DNA of 64,000 nt from Spirogloea muscicola (taxonomy: Eukaryota; Streptophyta; Zygnematophyceae; Spirogloeales; Spirogloeaceae), in NCBI GenBank assembly GCA_009602725.1, contig WELB01000029.1:330946-394945 (forward strand). Reading direction: 5' to 3'. Of the stretch, positions 22,705 through 34,850 are shown one piece after another; position 1 is the first letter of the stretch; every line of letters begins with the position of its first letter. The notes below the pieces were generated by a model, which was given only the letters and a program-made list of their open reading frames with translations, was not told the origin of the DNA and ran no database searches. Made by a program: the position numbers and the translations under genes.

Positions 22705-23507
22705 TTCTAGCCCTCGGAGGGGCGTCACGACCACGCTCAACCTCTCTGGCTTCTGAGCAATATATCTAGCATTCACTGCTAGTCTCCACGGTGGAAAGCA
22801 GTCATTCTAGGTGCGTCAGGAGTCATATGACGCACCTGCCTGCCCGTCGATGCACAGGATCGCGCGGTTATCAGCGGCCGCGACTGACGCGCCCCTGGAG
22901 TCGGCTGCCACGTTGGCGGCGGTTCCGCCGCCTCGCCCCCACCGCCTTGTGGTGTTGCGAACAGGAATCAGAGCTACGCCATCGAAGTATGGAAGTTAAT
23001 CTAGGGCAACCGCTGTATCACGCAGAGCGGCCAGTGGTCCCCCGACCGGAATCCGAGCTTTTCAGCACCGTGTGGTCGTCGCCAGCCGAGATTCTTCCAG
23101 GCCGCTGAACGTGGCCCGTGGTCCTCGGCAGGGTACGTCCTCTGCAGGCCGCGCCCACCGAGCCTACCGATAGGGTCCAGCCGGCCCCCACGAACCGAGC
23201 ACACGCCGGGCAGGCCCCGCAGAGGACCGGCCCAAAGGCGCGGAATTGGATTTGGTGGGAAATTTCTGGGAGGAGCCCCGCGGCCCCTCCCTCCCTCTCT
23301 CCCCGACTGACGGGAGGCGGCGCCGCTCTGGCTACCTACTGACCCGGGGCCCCCCCCGAGGCGGCCCGCCTCGCCCAAAATCCCCCTCCCCCCCTCCTCC
23401 TTTGGTAGATTGATAACAGCAGCCGTGTTCATGTCCTCCCCCCCCCGCACCGTTACCCTAGCCCGCGCATTCCAGCGGCCCCATCCGCTTCCCGGGCGCC
23501 CGCCGCC
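22705..23507. other. Upstream region of tRNA and protease genes
   Basis: GC-rich. Open frames at 22791-23108 (+) and 23001-23450 (-) are of biased composition without recognisable domains. It probably contains the promoter and 5' leader of the protease gene (pyrimidine-rich 23360-23450). Confidence 0.35.
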
Positions 23508-26367
23508 ATGGCCGTCGCCGCCGTCGCCGCCGCGCAGAGGGCCCTGGCGGTGGCCGCCCTCGCGGCGCTCGTGATGGCCCAGGTGGCCCTCGCTGTCGCC
23601 GACCTCCCGGCCGCCCGGGCGGTCTTCGAGGCTTACCTTGCGGGCCGCGACGCCTCGCAGGCCAACTCTGTGGTCCGCGTCCTCCTCTGGGCCGTTGGCA
23701 GAGTAGCTCTTGCCGATTGGACCCTAAACTGGACTGCCATAACGTCAACGTATCAGGCATCCTGGTGTTGGTCTTGATTGGAGGTGTTACAAAGCTGTGG
23801 TGAGGCCTTGTTGCCCCTGCCTTGTAGTCTGACCAACTCCTTGTGGGATTGAACAGGGCCTTGCCGAGCAGATTGCAACTTGTCGCCAATCTTCTGACTA
23901 CGATGTCTTCGTCAGCAACTTCTTTAGCCTCTGGGTCAACCTGAACAAGCCCTCTGGCTACAGTGCACATCACAGGCAACATCACCTTGCCAATTTTGCT
24001 GACAACTTGGAGTATATCGTCGACCACAACAGTCAAGGGAAGGCGTACCAGCTGGGTGTCAATCAGGTACAACAAGTACGCAGTTGCACAACAAGTAATG
24101 ATACATGTCAATAGCAAGCCGTCAGTGCAAAATCATAGGTCAGACCCTGACAACTGGTTATACCTTTCCATGTGCAGTTTGCAGATTTGACGCACGATGA
24201 GTTCAAGGCTACATACTTGGGTCTGCGCCTGGATGCAGGCAACACAGCCCTTCGCCTTGGAGGCAATCGCCCCTTTAGCCATGCTAATGTACAAGCCCCT
24301 GACGAGGTGGACTGGAAGGCCAAGGGTGCTGTTACTGACGTGAAGAATCAGATGCAGTGCGGTATGCACTGTCTCTGGTTCTATGGACTCGCTGCTTTCA
24401 TCTTCCTGAAGCTTGTCCATCTCAGACAATTGATTGACCAGTGGACATATGCTGAGTGGTTATTGAGAAGCCTTGTGAGAGATGTGTTCAGGTAGCTGCT
24501 GGGCTTTTTCAACCACAGGGTCGGTTGAGGGCATCAACAAGATTGTCACTGGCGAGTTGCTGTCACTATCTGAGCAAGAACTGGTGGACTGCGACAAGGC
24601 CCGTGACATGGGCTGCCAGGGTGGGCTCATGGATTTTGCCTTTGAGTTCATTATTCAGAATGGTGGTCTGGATACTGAAAAAGACTACCCCTATACAGCT
24701 GTTAATGGCCAGTGTGACCTCGAAAGAGTACGTGCCCACTAGCCTGTGTGATCATATGGAGGCTGAAGGACCCCAGCAGTTGGTCGTGGGAGCTGTCCTC
24801 ACATGACATAGTATTGTCATAGTCTCATTTGCTCCACCTGTGGTGGCTTTTGTAGGAATTGTAACATCAGTTTGTGCTGTGGTTGCTGAAGGAGTGCACA
24901 TTATATGCAGGGGGCTGTCTGCTCTCGGCTTTGAATGCATTGGTCTGCAAAGACGCCAGGCAATTTTCGGCGAACATGTGGTTTTCCAGCTAATTGGAGC
25001 TATAATTCTCCTCCTGGCAGGAAAACAGCCACATTGTCACGATTGATGACTTTGAGGACGTGCCGCATAACGACGAGGCCTCTTTGAAGAAGGCTGTTGC
25101 TGCTCAGCCGATCAGCGTTGCCATTGAAGCTGATCAGCGCCAATTCCAGTTCTATGCAGGGGTACGATTTAGAGTAACTAGGAGACTATGTAGACATGGT
25201 TCCACTGATGCATACTATTTAGGGCACAGCATGCATGTTAGCTTTCCTGATATGCTAGATGGTGGAGGGTCACAGTGGGTGAAATCGAGTTTCACGTGGA
25301 TTCTGCTGAGTAGGATCTCAATCATATTGGGTCAATCATGACGCTGTATATAAGGAACCTTGTGGGATTTTGCAGGGTATCTTTGACGACGAGTGCGGCA
25401 CACAGCTTGACCATGGCGTCCTCATTGTTGGGTACGGGGTTGATAACGGAACAGACTATTGGACCGTCAAGAATTCATGGGGCTCTGCCTGGGGAGACCA
25501 TGGTTACATTCGTCTGAGGAGGTACCTGATTGGCATACACATACATACACATCAAGCTGTTCGAACTCTCTGCACTTCTAGCTTAAATCCTTGTTTAAAT
25601 TCTTATGCAGATTATTGTCACTTTTGGTTTCTGCAGGAACGTGCAGGACAACCAGGGGCTCTGCGGAATAGCCATGCAGGCGTCCTACCCCATCAAAACT
25701 GGCCCCAATCCCCCCCCCGGGCCCCCTCGTCCGCCCACTCCTCCACCTGCACCCGAAGTCTGTGATCCCACTCACAAGGTGAGCACGCCAGAGGGGAAAT
25801 GCTGTTGTCATGAGGTGGCCAGGCAGCATGTCTGCTTGTGTGCTTGATTCTCACTCGACGCCTGAGGCTGCCGATGGCAGTGTGACCACGGCACTACGTG
25901 CTGCTGCTCTGTGCCTTTGGGCAAGTTTTGCCTGGCGTGGGGCTGCTGCCCGATGGAATCTGCTACTTGCTGTGACGACCACCGCCATTGTTGCCCAGTC
26001 GAGTACCCTGTATGCAACCTGGACGCTGGGCTGTGCATGAAGGTCAGCCACTGACATTTGTAAATTGTCATTACATGCACCAGATTCTGTGTTAGCTCGT
26101 AGACATCTCTCACAGGCTCCTCTGATGCTGGGGGTTCCTCCACTTGCTGGTCCTGCATGTGCGGGAGCTGGTTGTGCAGTTGCTTCAAGAATGTCAGCTC
26201 TACTTCTGCGTGCTTCTTTGCAGGGCTCCTCTCTCATGTGGATGGACAAAGGCGTTGACATGCTTGAGCAGAGCCCTGCTCATTTCCATTGGCCGTCAAT
26301 TCACGATGCTCTCGGCCGCAAGTCTGGACCAGGAGATGTCCAGCTGCAATCTGTTGCTGACCAGTAA
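23508..26367 (+). CDS. Papain-family cysteine protease with C-terminal granulin domain (RD21-like)
   Basis: Exons 23508-23669 (donor uncertain), 23857-24066, 24178-24361, 24492-24727, 25021-25161, 25376-25521, 25637-25778, 25881-26042 and 26224-26367. Order: signal peptide; I29 inhibitor prodomain ([34 protein letters not shown]); peptidase C1 with the oxyanion Gln and catalytic Cys in [38 protein letters not shown], catalytic His in [11 protein letters not shown] and Asn in YWTVKNSWG; a proline-rich linker; and a granulin domain with [15 protein letters not shown] spacing plus paired cysteines ([17 protein letters not shown]). A 48-residue tail follows. The catalytic triad is intact. RD21-type enzymes act in vacuoles or are secreted, and the prodomain and granulin are removed during maturation. 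Confidence 0.93.
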
Positions 26368-26404
26368 TTTGTGGAACGGTTGGCATGGTTTGCATAGTGG
26401 GAAT

Positions 26405-26409
26405 TGTAA
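26405..26409 (+). promoter_or_regulatory. TGTAA poly(A) signal of the cysteine protease gene
   Basis: Chlorophyte-type TGTAA, 37 nt after the stop codon. Confidence 0.55.
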
Positions 26410-27187
26410 CTAATATCGATCCTCACTCTGCGCACATGCGTGGAGCACTTGCTCGGGCCCAGGTCTTCGTGCCTAGGGCGTTGCTTGGACCCCACTTTCA
26501 TAGCCACTGGTGCTGAGGTGCCTTGGGTTGCACTTGTACGCCAGAGCTTCGTCGCGTTATTATCATAGTCTTTTCAGTCACGTGCTATTAGAGTTGTCTT
26601 ACAAGGAAAGTAGTAGGACAGAAGAAGGGTACATTTTAGGCCAGTGCTCCTTCTGTGTCCTCAAATTGTCCTTGGCCTGCCTGGCATGATACGAGAGCTG
26701 TGGCAGCCAGCTCGCAAGCCCACCTGTAGATACTCCACTTCTACGCTATCATTAATACATGTGCTTTCAACTTCTACTTGGCTGCTTTTCATCGCGTCTA
26801 TCAATGTGTTGCAGAGGTCTTACGGACACTTTGTTCAGTGTCATGTACTAGGTTCTGATTCAAGCATTTTCTGCAATGTGTGGGTTGTTCATCAAAGCCT
26901 TAATCTGTTGAGTAAGTTAAATGCTGATGGAGTTAAAGTCTTTATGACATCTGTACAAATGACTGACAGGCGCATTGATACCCACTCGCCACTTACTGTG
27001 CCATCCATTGGCACGGCAGCAGCCACGACCTCTGATGCAACAGGGCATAGTACTCTGACATCTTGCGCACTTTGACTTTTGCATTGTTATTATGGTCGGC
27101 AAAGAATGTATCATCACAGACCAATGATGCAACTACTGTACAAGAAGTTGAAGAAGTCGCTCTTTGAATATAACCAGTGGTGACCCT
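26410..27187. other. Intergenic region between convergent genes
   Basis: Between the protease gene (+) and the proteasome alpha-2 gene (-). AT-richer than the genes. No gene, RNA or repeat recognised. Confidence 0.45.
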
Positions 27188-29873
27188 TCACTCCACCTCC
27201 GCAAGATAGTCATCAACCTCTGAAGGTGTCAGGATCCTGGCAAGAGTGCAGAGTGCAGTGGAGAAGATTTAATTGCTAAATATGGGCCATTAGAGTGGTC
27301 TGACTGAGTGGCAGGGATGTGCAGTAAGGCTAAGACCTTCACTACTTTTACCTCAAATACAACAACTGAAAGTCATGAGCCAATGAGGGAATTAGTGGTA
27401 GCTCTTGTGTGCGCTCCTATTCATGACACTTTTTGCTACACTGTGAATATGGGATGCTTTCCTGTTCAAGCACTAATTTTCAGCGTGCTAACCTGAATTT
27501 GTGGTCGTTGCCCACTATCCCAATCTCGATGTTGCTCCCAGATATTTGGCCCTCAAAACTAGACGGCAAAAACCCAGAGCAATATATGAGTAGATTGTGA
27601 TGCTCTTGCTGTCAAGCTCAACCACAGCTTGATCAAGGAAATCAGAGCTGTCAGGCATCCCTGTGCAGCGACATAACTGGGATAGAAACCATGACCCAAA
27701 CAGCACTTACCCTTCCTTCAGAGTCAGAATAGCAGTATGGACAGCATCCTCCAACTCCATGTCCTCTGTATACCTGTCAAATCCATCCGAGCAGGTAGAA
27801 GTTGCCCAGCTGAGACATGTCAACTGCGGGCCTGCCTCCCTTCAACTCAAGCGACAGAATTGAGGAGCCCAGTGCCAGCAAGAGGCACTCCAGCACAAAG
27901 CGAATTGATAAGGGGTGCTGGAAGAACATGACATTTACTTCCACACACACGACCTGCTCTACATGTAAGAAGCTCAGCATGACACAACTCATCCACATAC
28001 GTCAAGACCACTGTAAACGTTCCAAGAGATCGAACCTCTTCTCCAGGAACGTCTTCGCATTCACCATATTTTTCCCAATTGCTGACGCTTTCCAGGCAAA
28101 ATATGAACCTGATGGATCGACCTGGTTGAGGCACGTTGTAAGGCTTCCCACTCAGTCAAGCAAAGTGAAGTGTCATCCAAGACAAGGTATGTATTACATT
28201 GGCACTATGAAGTGGCGCAAGACTCGTAAGATGAGTAACTCAAGGAACACTTCCAGCTGCCTGCCCCAATGCACCATACGGACCAATGGGCGAGCAATAT
28301 AAGGCAAGGTGACATTGCCCACTTGCCTGATAAAGCTGAGGGCCCTTGGTATCATAACCAGCGACAAGTAAGGACACTCCAAATGGCCTCACGCCTCTGC
28401 TTAGCCAATATGCATAATTGCATGAGGCACGTTGTTAGTCTTCAGGTAGCACGACACAAGGTAGCATAACGAGCTGTTCCAGGCAGGCAACATGTCATCC
28501 ACAATTTGACACAAAGGGCACTGACCCAGACTGCGTGAACTCCTGCATCACTGTGGCAGTCTCCCTCACAAGCTGTGATACGGGGATCACCTCCTGCAGG
28601 TGAGGAAGTACAAGTCAGGCTGCTCTCAACAGAATGGACTATGCACTCCTTCTGCAGGACTTGAATAATTGAAGCATTGCCATGCAAGGCAAAGTGTGAA
28701 GAAAGCTGCAAATCGCTGAAATGGCACCTCGTACAGGCGGTAGTAGGCCTGCGCCGACTTGCGGCTCTGTCGGACTAGCACCCGCGAGTCTGGCCCCATG
28801 CCGCTGCAAGGAGAAAGCCCACCTTGCTGCTGTGCGTGAACACAACATTGCCTGGAGAAGCTAGCATATGCTGCAAATACTTAAGGACTGCCAACATGTA
28901 TGACCCTGACACAAGACTATGTGACCCAATATTTGACACTGAGGCAGACCTAGCATTTGCATGACCTGCAGATACGACCTTTGACACCTGGGTGTGGAGC
29001 TGGCGGGGCAGACCTGTAAACCACGCCAGTGTTGGGAGTGAGTAGCTGGATCTTCTTGACCTGCAGTTACCTTAAGTGCAAGCTCAGCCTATGTAGTTTG
29101 CCGCTTGACCAGAGTGCCATCGAGCATCGCAGTGGCAGGCACGTGAGGTGGAAGTTTTGGGTTTCTTGGTTGCCGTGCTTATGCACCCCATGATGCTTTG
29201 TGGACACACAGCCAGAGTGTGGCCTGGAGTCGCAGACTGAGGGCTTTCAAACAGCAGCAACTGGCAAACAGATCATAAGGACTTAAGATGAAGGCTTTGC
29301 GATTGGAAGTCTATGGTGCTTTGCTTAGTCTGCACACCCCATGCGACTAAGCATTAGTTGTTGACTGGGCATCATTGGGCATCATAATAGCTCAAGGCGC
29401 CCATTCTCATGCCCATCTGGGCTAAGCCAGCCCGTGTTGATTATGAACGTCGTTTCTGGAGAGGTGGAGTGCAGGCTTTGGCCTCACCGACTCCTCGTCA
29501 ATGAGCGTGGACGGCAGCTTCTTCTCCGTGGCAATCACCACCCCATTAGTGGCTGCACGCAGAACCCAATCCAGCAATAACGATCACCGAAAGCAGCGGC
29601 CGAAGCGCCGAGAATCAGCTGACCATGGCCGCAGCGTCGTGGATGGCCGACGCGCGACTGCCATAGATGGCTAACCTCCCCTCCTTCCGGCTGCGACGGC
29701 TAAATGACTATTATAAACATAAAGCCTAACCCAAAACCCTGAATCCTTGATCAAGTCCATAGAGATGCGGTTCCTGACATGGTTAGAACCACCCACCCTT
29801 GATGCCGAGGGAGGTGGCGCCGCTGGCGACGGCGTTGATGGCGTACTCAATCTGCACCAGCTTCCCGGATGGG
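27188..29873 (-). CDS. PSMA2: 20S proteasome subunit alpha-2, first exon in assembly gap
   Basis: Minus-strand exons: 29797-29873, 29488-29552, 29014-29060, 28728-28803, 28526-28593, 28327-28396, 28036-28121, 27711-27773, 27493-27558 and 27188-27236. All phases agree. The joined protein reads [142 protein letters not shown] and ends [15 protein letters not shown], colinear with alpha-2 (plant PAB1). It forms part of the outer ring of the 20S core in cytosol and nucleus. The N-terminal MxxSxYSFSLTTF exon is expected in the gap at 29994-30487. The intron after 28327 starts with GCAAGT (GC-AG type). Confidence 0.95.
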
Positions 29874-29993
29874 CTGCCAGCGCGCTCGCAGCCAGCGGAG
29901 GCTCAGCTCGCCGCCCCGGCCGCGGAGACGGCGGCGGCGGCGGCGGCGGCGGTGGGCTGGCCCACGGGCCACGAGCCAAGCGCACTGCGGCGG

Positions 29994-30487
29994 NNNNNNN
30001 NNNNNNNNNNNNNNNNNNNNNNNNNNNNNNNNNNNNNNNNNNNNNNNNNNNNNNNNNNNNNNNNNNNNNNNNNNNNNNNNNNNNNNNNNNNNNNNNNNNN
30101 NNNNNNNNNNNNNNNNNNNNNNNNNNNNNNNNNNNNNNNNNNNNNNNNNNNNNNNNNNNNNNNNNNNNNNNNNNNNNNNNNNNNNNNNNNNNNNNNNNNN
30201 NNNNNNNNNNNNNNNNNNNNNNNNNNNNNNNNNNNNNNNNNNNNNNNNNNNNNNNNNNNNNNNNNNNNNNNNNNNNNNNNNNNNNNNNNNNNNNNNNNNN
30301 NNNNNNNNNNNNNNNNNNNNNNNNNNNNNNNNNNNNNNNNNNNNNNNNNNNNNNNNNNNNNNNNNNNNNNNNNNNNNNNNNNNNNNNNNNNNNNNNNNNN
30401 NNNNNNNNNNNNNNNNNNNNNNNNNNNNNNNNNNNNNNNNNNNNNNNNNNNNNNNNNNNNNNNNNNNNNNNNNNNNNNNNNNNNNNN
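29994..30487. other. Assembly gap (494 N) between divergent genes
   Basis: The gap lies between the proteasome alpha-2 gene (-) and the fructosamine kinase gene (+). It likely hides the first exon of the former and the shared promoter. Confidence 0.95.
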
Positions 30488-30491
30488 GGCG

Positions 30492-30569
30492 ATGTGCAGG
30501 AGCCGGCGGCCATGGGCCCGGCGGAGTCATCGGCGGCGAGGGTGCCCCAAGGCGTGGTTCGACTTCAGC

Positions 30570-30600
<31 letters not shown>

Positions 30601-33355
30601 CCGGCGACCGCGCGATCGCGGACCACCTGCGGCTCCTGGGCTGCGGCGAGCTGCGGCGGCGGCCCCGCGAGGTCCACTTTGCCGGCTGCACCAACGAGTC
30701 GTACGCCTTCCACTGCGCCCACGGCGACTTCTTCGTCAAGATCAACAGGTTAGCGCAGCCGCTCGCAGCCCCTGAGCTGAGGCTCTGTCATGACAAAGGC
30801 TCCACAGTCAACGACTGACCCTAAACCCCAAACCCGAAGCCAACCCTAAACTCCTGAACCACTCCCTAAACCCTAAAATCTCATCTTGAAGGCCTAAATC
30901 CTTAACGACTGCTGGAGGCGTTTAAGGAAAAAGGACACTTGCAAGGCTGCTGCATTTATCTGAAGGTTATGTTGGGACGCTGCGACAGGCACTCTTGACA
31001 AGCCTAGCCGTAACACAAGTAGCGCCAGAACACATCGAGTGGCTCAATGTTTCTATACATTGCATCTGCTGAGCTCTTATGCATGTGCTTGCCACTGGGA
31101 CAGGAATGCGTCGGCAGCCCAGATGTTCGAGGGTGAGGCAGAAGTGTAGGTCTGCTCCCTCCCGACCTTCTTCTCTCCTTGCCCATTCTTGAAGATGTCC
31201 TTGGGATGTGTGCTGACAAACTCAGGGGCCACCAGATTAAAGTCTGCTGCTTGTGCTCCTCCCGTGCGCCCCTGGAGCTATATATTCCCGCGTCTGTCAT
31301 TGCAGCTAGTCAGACTGTCAAATAAGTTGTGTTCTGACTGTTGGTGTGAGCTGCAGAAAGTAGACTCTGTCTTGCAGCCAGACGAAGTCAGATGCTTGCA
31401 GTTCCTAGCTGATCTTATTTCTGTGATACCTGCACCATATAGCTATTTGTCAAGTCTTGCAATAGCAGCAACTCTCTAGTCCTTGCTAAGGACACCCCCG
31501 AGTCTTAAATCCTGGCCCTGACCTTTCAGCTTTGACTTCGACTCCCCAGTCTTAGTTGCATAATGGCAATAGAATGACATATAATTGCTCCATGGTGGCT
31601 GATGCGGTATGGCGTTGGGTTAGGTTGAAGCAGATACAGGCGTCAAGCACAGTGCGAGTCCCATCCCCACTGGGGTCTGGCGATCTGCCAAATGGAGGGT
31701 CATACATCATCCTTGAGTTCCTTGCGATAAGACCCTTTGGCATGGTGCACTCTCGTCTGCTCGCAGCCTTCATCACAATGAGATTTGGTCGGCACTCTCG
31801 TAGACTTCTTGTTGTTTCTTTGTACCTGGACAAGCTCATCTATTCTGCTGATGTCTGAGTCTGAGTTGCGTCATATTATGACCTGCATTGTCCTGGGCCA
31901 CAGTATGTCACCGATAAGTGTGGCGTAGTTATGTTGCCATAGTACCTGCTCTTTGGAACTTCCATGTGCACAAGGTGACGACCTTCCTGTCTCCATTTAT
32001 ATGTGACTTTCAGTGTTATTGTGCGGTGGCACCTTGCAGATGCAAGAAAGCAGTCAAGCTGCATTGGGACATGCTTTGGCGAGCCTGCATGTTGCACCTG
32101 CCAGCATGAATGGCTACGGATTTGCACTACCTACACGGTGTGGCTCAAGTGCAGATTTGTTTCTTACTTGGCTAGCTTTGGTATGTGCCGCTGGGACAAT
32201 TCATGCCATGACACTGGCAATTGAAGTACCCTCATTCCCTACATCCCTACAGATTAGGAAGTTTGCCTCTTGTCAATGACTGGTCTACATCATGGGAGCA
32301 GTTCTTCATCCAAAGACGCCTCCTTGATCGATTTGAGGTAGATACATTGGGGCCTTACCTCTTTCGCCTCCCTTGCTCCATTCAGGACTTTCTGTGTTCT
32401 AACGGCCTCTTGCAGATTCTTCGAAGTAGGATGATCCAGATGTTACTCACATCTGGTTGCGTCATTCATGCAGAAAGCTTGCCAAAAACTCGGCAACAAT
32501 GCTGGGGACATACGTGGCACCAGAGATAGACTGATTGCAAGGGCACAGGACTGTCTGAGTCAGCATACGGTCAAGCCAAGCATGCTACACGGAGACCTCT
32601 GGGTAAGTTTGTCGCATTTCCTTTCACAAAGTAACTCAAGAGGTTCTCAACCATTTCATAAGGCCTTCTGTAGAAATCCTTGTCGATCTCGATCTGCAAT
32701 GCACGCTTGAGATTAACTGAAAATGACATCCTGCGGCACAAAGTGCTCTGCAAGTAGGATGACTTGAGGAAGTTTCTGAGCCGTTGTGCTGAAGCAGGTC
32801 GGCAACTCTGGCCTCACCAATCAAGGAGTGGCCATATTCGACCCAGCAGGCTTCTTCGGTCACTCCGAATTTGGTAGGCCCGGGTCATGCCCGAAAGATC
32901 GAACCTTTAGAGGCCTCTAGCCTGCGGTTGTGCGCCTGGTCAGTCAATTGAAGAGCGTGCTTGTGGTGCATGATGACATACAAAGCAGGTAAGCACACAG
33001 TAGTGTCTGGAAGAATGTGTTCAGCAGAGTGTTTCAGAATGTATATTGTACAGGACCAATGCAGGGAGCTGTCCTGTGCAGATCTGGCATTTTGCGGATG
33101 GCAGCCAACACCTGATTTTCCTGGCTTCTGTGAGTGCTTCGAGCTCTCAATCGTTGTTTCGATAACTACAGTCATAGATGAGAGAGGATCCTCAGTAAGT
33201 GCACGTGCACTCCACTTATTCCTATTCCATGATGATTGCTGTTGCAGCCTCGGCCTTCTATGATGCATACCACGACATCATTCCTCGGGAACCTGGTCAC
33301 GAGGAGCGGCGCCAACTCTATCAGCTATTCCACCTCCTCAATCACTTCCTTATAT
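30492..33355 (+). CDS. Fructosamine-3-kinase / ketosamine-3-kinase family protein
   Basis: Exons 30492-30748, 31104-31145, 31624-31744, 32040-32137, 32253-32337, 32474-32602, 32798-32873, 33082-33129 and 33248-33355, with a short last exon not resolved. Phases agree throughout. Blocks: FAGCTNESYAFHCAHGDFFV plus KINR (nucleotide-binding Lys), MFEGEAE, VPSPLGSGDLPNGGSYIILE, ALGHALASLH, LPLVNDWSTSWEQFFIQRRL, the catalytic loop PSMLHGDLWVGN (HGD), the metal-binding VAIFDPAGFFGHSE, and FYDAYHDIIPREPGHEERRQ with LYQLFHLLNHF. The family phosphorylates sugar adducts on glycated proteins so that they decompose. The ATG at 30492 borders the gap, so the start may lie further upstream. The extra N-terminal residues may be organellar targeting. 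Confidence 0.88.
30824..30890. repeat. Telomere-type CCCTAAA motifs in first intron of fructosamine kinase gene
   Basis: Four to five CCCTAAA-like units (ACCCTAAACCCC, AACCCTAAACTCC, CCCTAAACCCTAAAA) within 70 bp, starting about 75 nt after the exon-1 donor. Confidence 0.8.
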
Positions 33356-34406
33356 GTACGATTGTCCTCATGCATTCAGTTTTTAGGCACTGATGTCTGG
33401 AAGTATCCGTCATATGCATTTCTGGTCAGACGCCCAGCCGTTCAAGATCTGCACAAGGCGTTCAGTAACACAAGCACAACTGGAATCCTGCAGATGGCGA
33501 GGAATACTATGAGCATCTGATGGCAATGCTACGAAAGATCTTGTAGCAGGATGTAGAGCGATCTACTCTAACCATAGCTCTCCTTGATGGATGCTCATAT
33601 CTGTAAACCTTCCTTCGCAGCATCATAGATGTGTGCCTTCAATGCAGGCTTGTTATCTATTGTACCTTGCAGCTATGGCCAGATCAAAGCATTTCTCTCA
33701 TGCCAATGAGCATTGGTGCCCATAGCTATGAACCACCAAGAAGTCCACTTGCAACATGTGCTACATTCTTATATGCCCTAAAGTCCAGTTGTGGGTGGTA
33801 TCCAGTAAGTATCCAGCAAAATGTTCGATAGTCAGTAAAACCCTGCCCACGCCATTTTGCTGGATACTGCTGATCATTATGATATCGTCGCCTCGTGCCA
33901 AGACCTACACGCAGGAGTGCAGCATAACTGTCTGGCACATTTGCAGACGAAAGTCACTCCAGCATGACTAGTTGAGGTATCCAACTTCATCACGCGATTG
34001 CCACGTTGTGGTAAAGTCAACTGGCACTTTGCGAACGAAAGCCACTGCCAGCACCACTGTCTTGGCATGTCTATCCTAGTTAGGCAGTGATCACAATTGT
34101 TGACCTGCCTGGTGGCGCGAGGCTCTAGAAGTCGGTTGATCTCAGACGGCAGCCGCTGCTGGTGCAATTCCCCCCTTTGACGCAGCTACTGAGCAGGCAC
34201 CCTTAATGATTTCTACGCTTTTCGGCTTCTTCGACCTTGTTCAGTCATTGAGCAGTTTCTGTGGGCTGTTTATTCACAGCCCTTGCCCACTCTGAAAGAG
34301 CTGCTTCATATCGCTCTCCCCACTTGTGATGGCTGCTATGCGAGGTGGCTTTCCTCCTGGCTGCTCCATTCCCTCGAACCGCCATTGCCGCCGCAGCTGC
34401 CGCCGT

Positions 34407-34437
<31 letters not shown>

Positions 34438-34850
34438 AATGTCGCCTGAGGCCGAGGCCGGCCATGTTATGAAAAATGCGGCTGCTGTCTGAGAACAACG
34501 GCTATAAAGGTCCAGCCAGGTACATGAAGAGGGTGTTTCTGACTATGTTAGCCACAGGCTAGGCAGACAGGGCGCTGTTAGTACCCCCCGCGTCAGCATC
34601 AGGAAGTCAGATGAGCTGACGGTGGAGATGATGACGGGCACTCAGATGATCACTGATCGTTTGCGTCGACAGAGGAGCGGGTTCCGACCGTCCGATCGGA
34701 AGATCCGAGGGTCAGCGCGGCCCCGCTGCAGGCCGATTCAAATCTCACTTCCTCCACCACCACCCTGCGCTGGCAAAGCCAGCTCCGGCGGCGGCGCCGG
34801 CGGCGGCGGCGGCGGCTGCGGCGGCGGCGGCGGCGGCGGCGGCGGTGGCC
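33356..34850. other. Intergenic stretch with a small inverted repeat and GCC-run
   Basis: Apart from a possible last exon of the kinase gene near 33370-33520 I recognise no gene. It holds the inverted repeat at 33808-33868, a (CCG)n tract at about 34385-34438, a LINE-like UTR fragment (GCCACAGGCTAGGCAGACAG, 34550) and a (GGC)n tract 34787-34846 that may be the leader of the next gene. Confidence 0.4.
33808..33868. repeat. 16-bp perfect inverted repeat, 29-nt loop
   Basis: Arm 33808-33823 (AGTATCCAGCAAAATG) and its exact reverse complement 33853-33868. A further partial direct copy, GGTATCCAGTAAG, sits just before it. Function unknown. Confidence 0.8.

Noticed and set aside
23001-23450. 150-codon minus-strand open frame
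   Set aside because: Gly/Arg/Pro-rich from GC composition, overlaps the leader of the protease gene, no domain or splice support.
29671-30818. Long open frames of 280-340 codons on both strands crossing 29994-30487
   Set aside because: They are open only because the region is a run of N. The real coding parts are the short exons at its edges.
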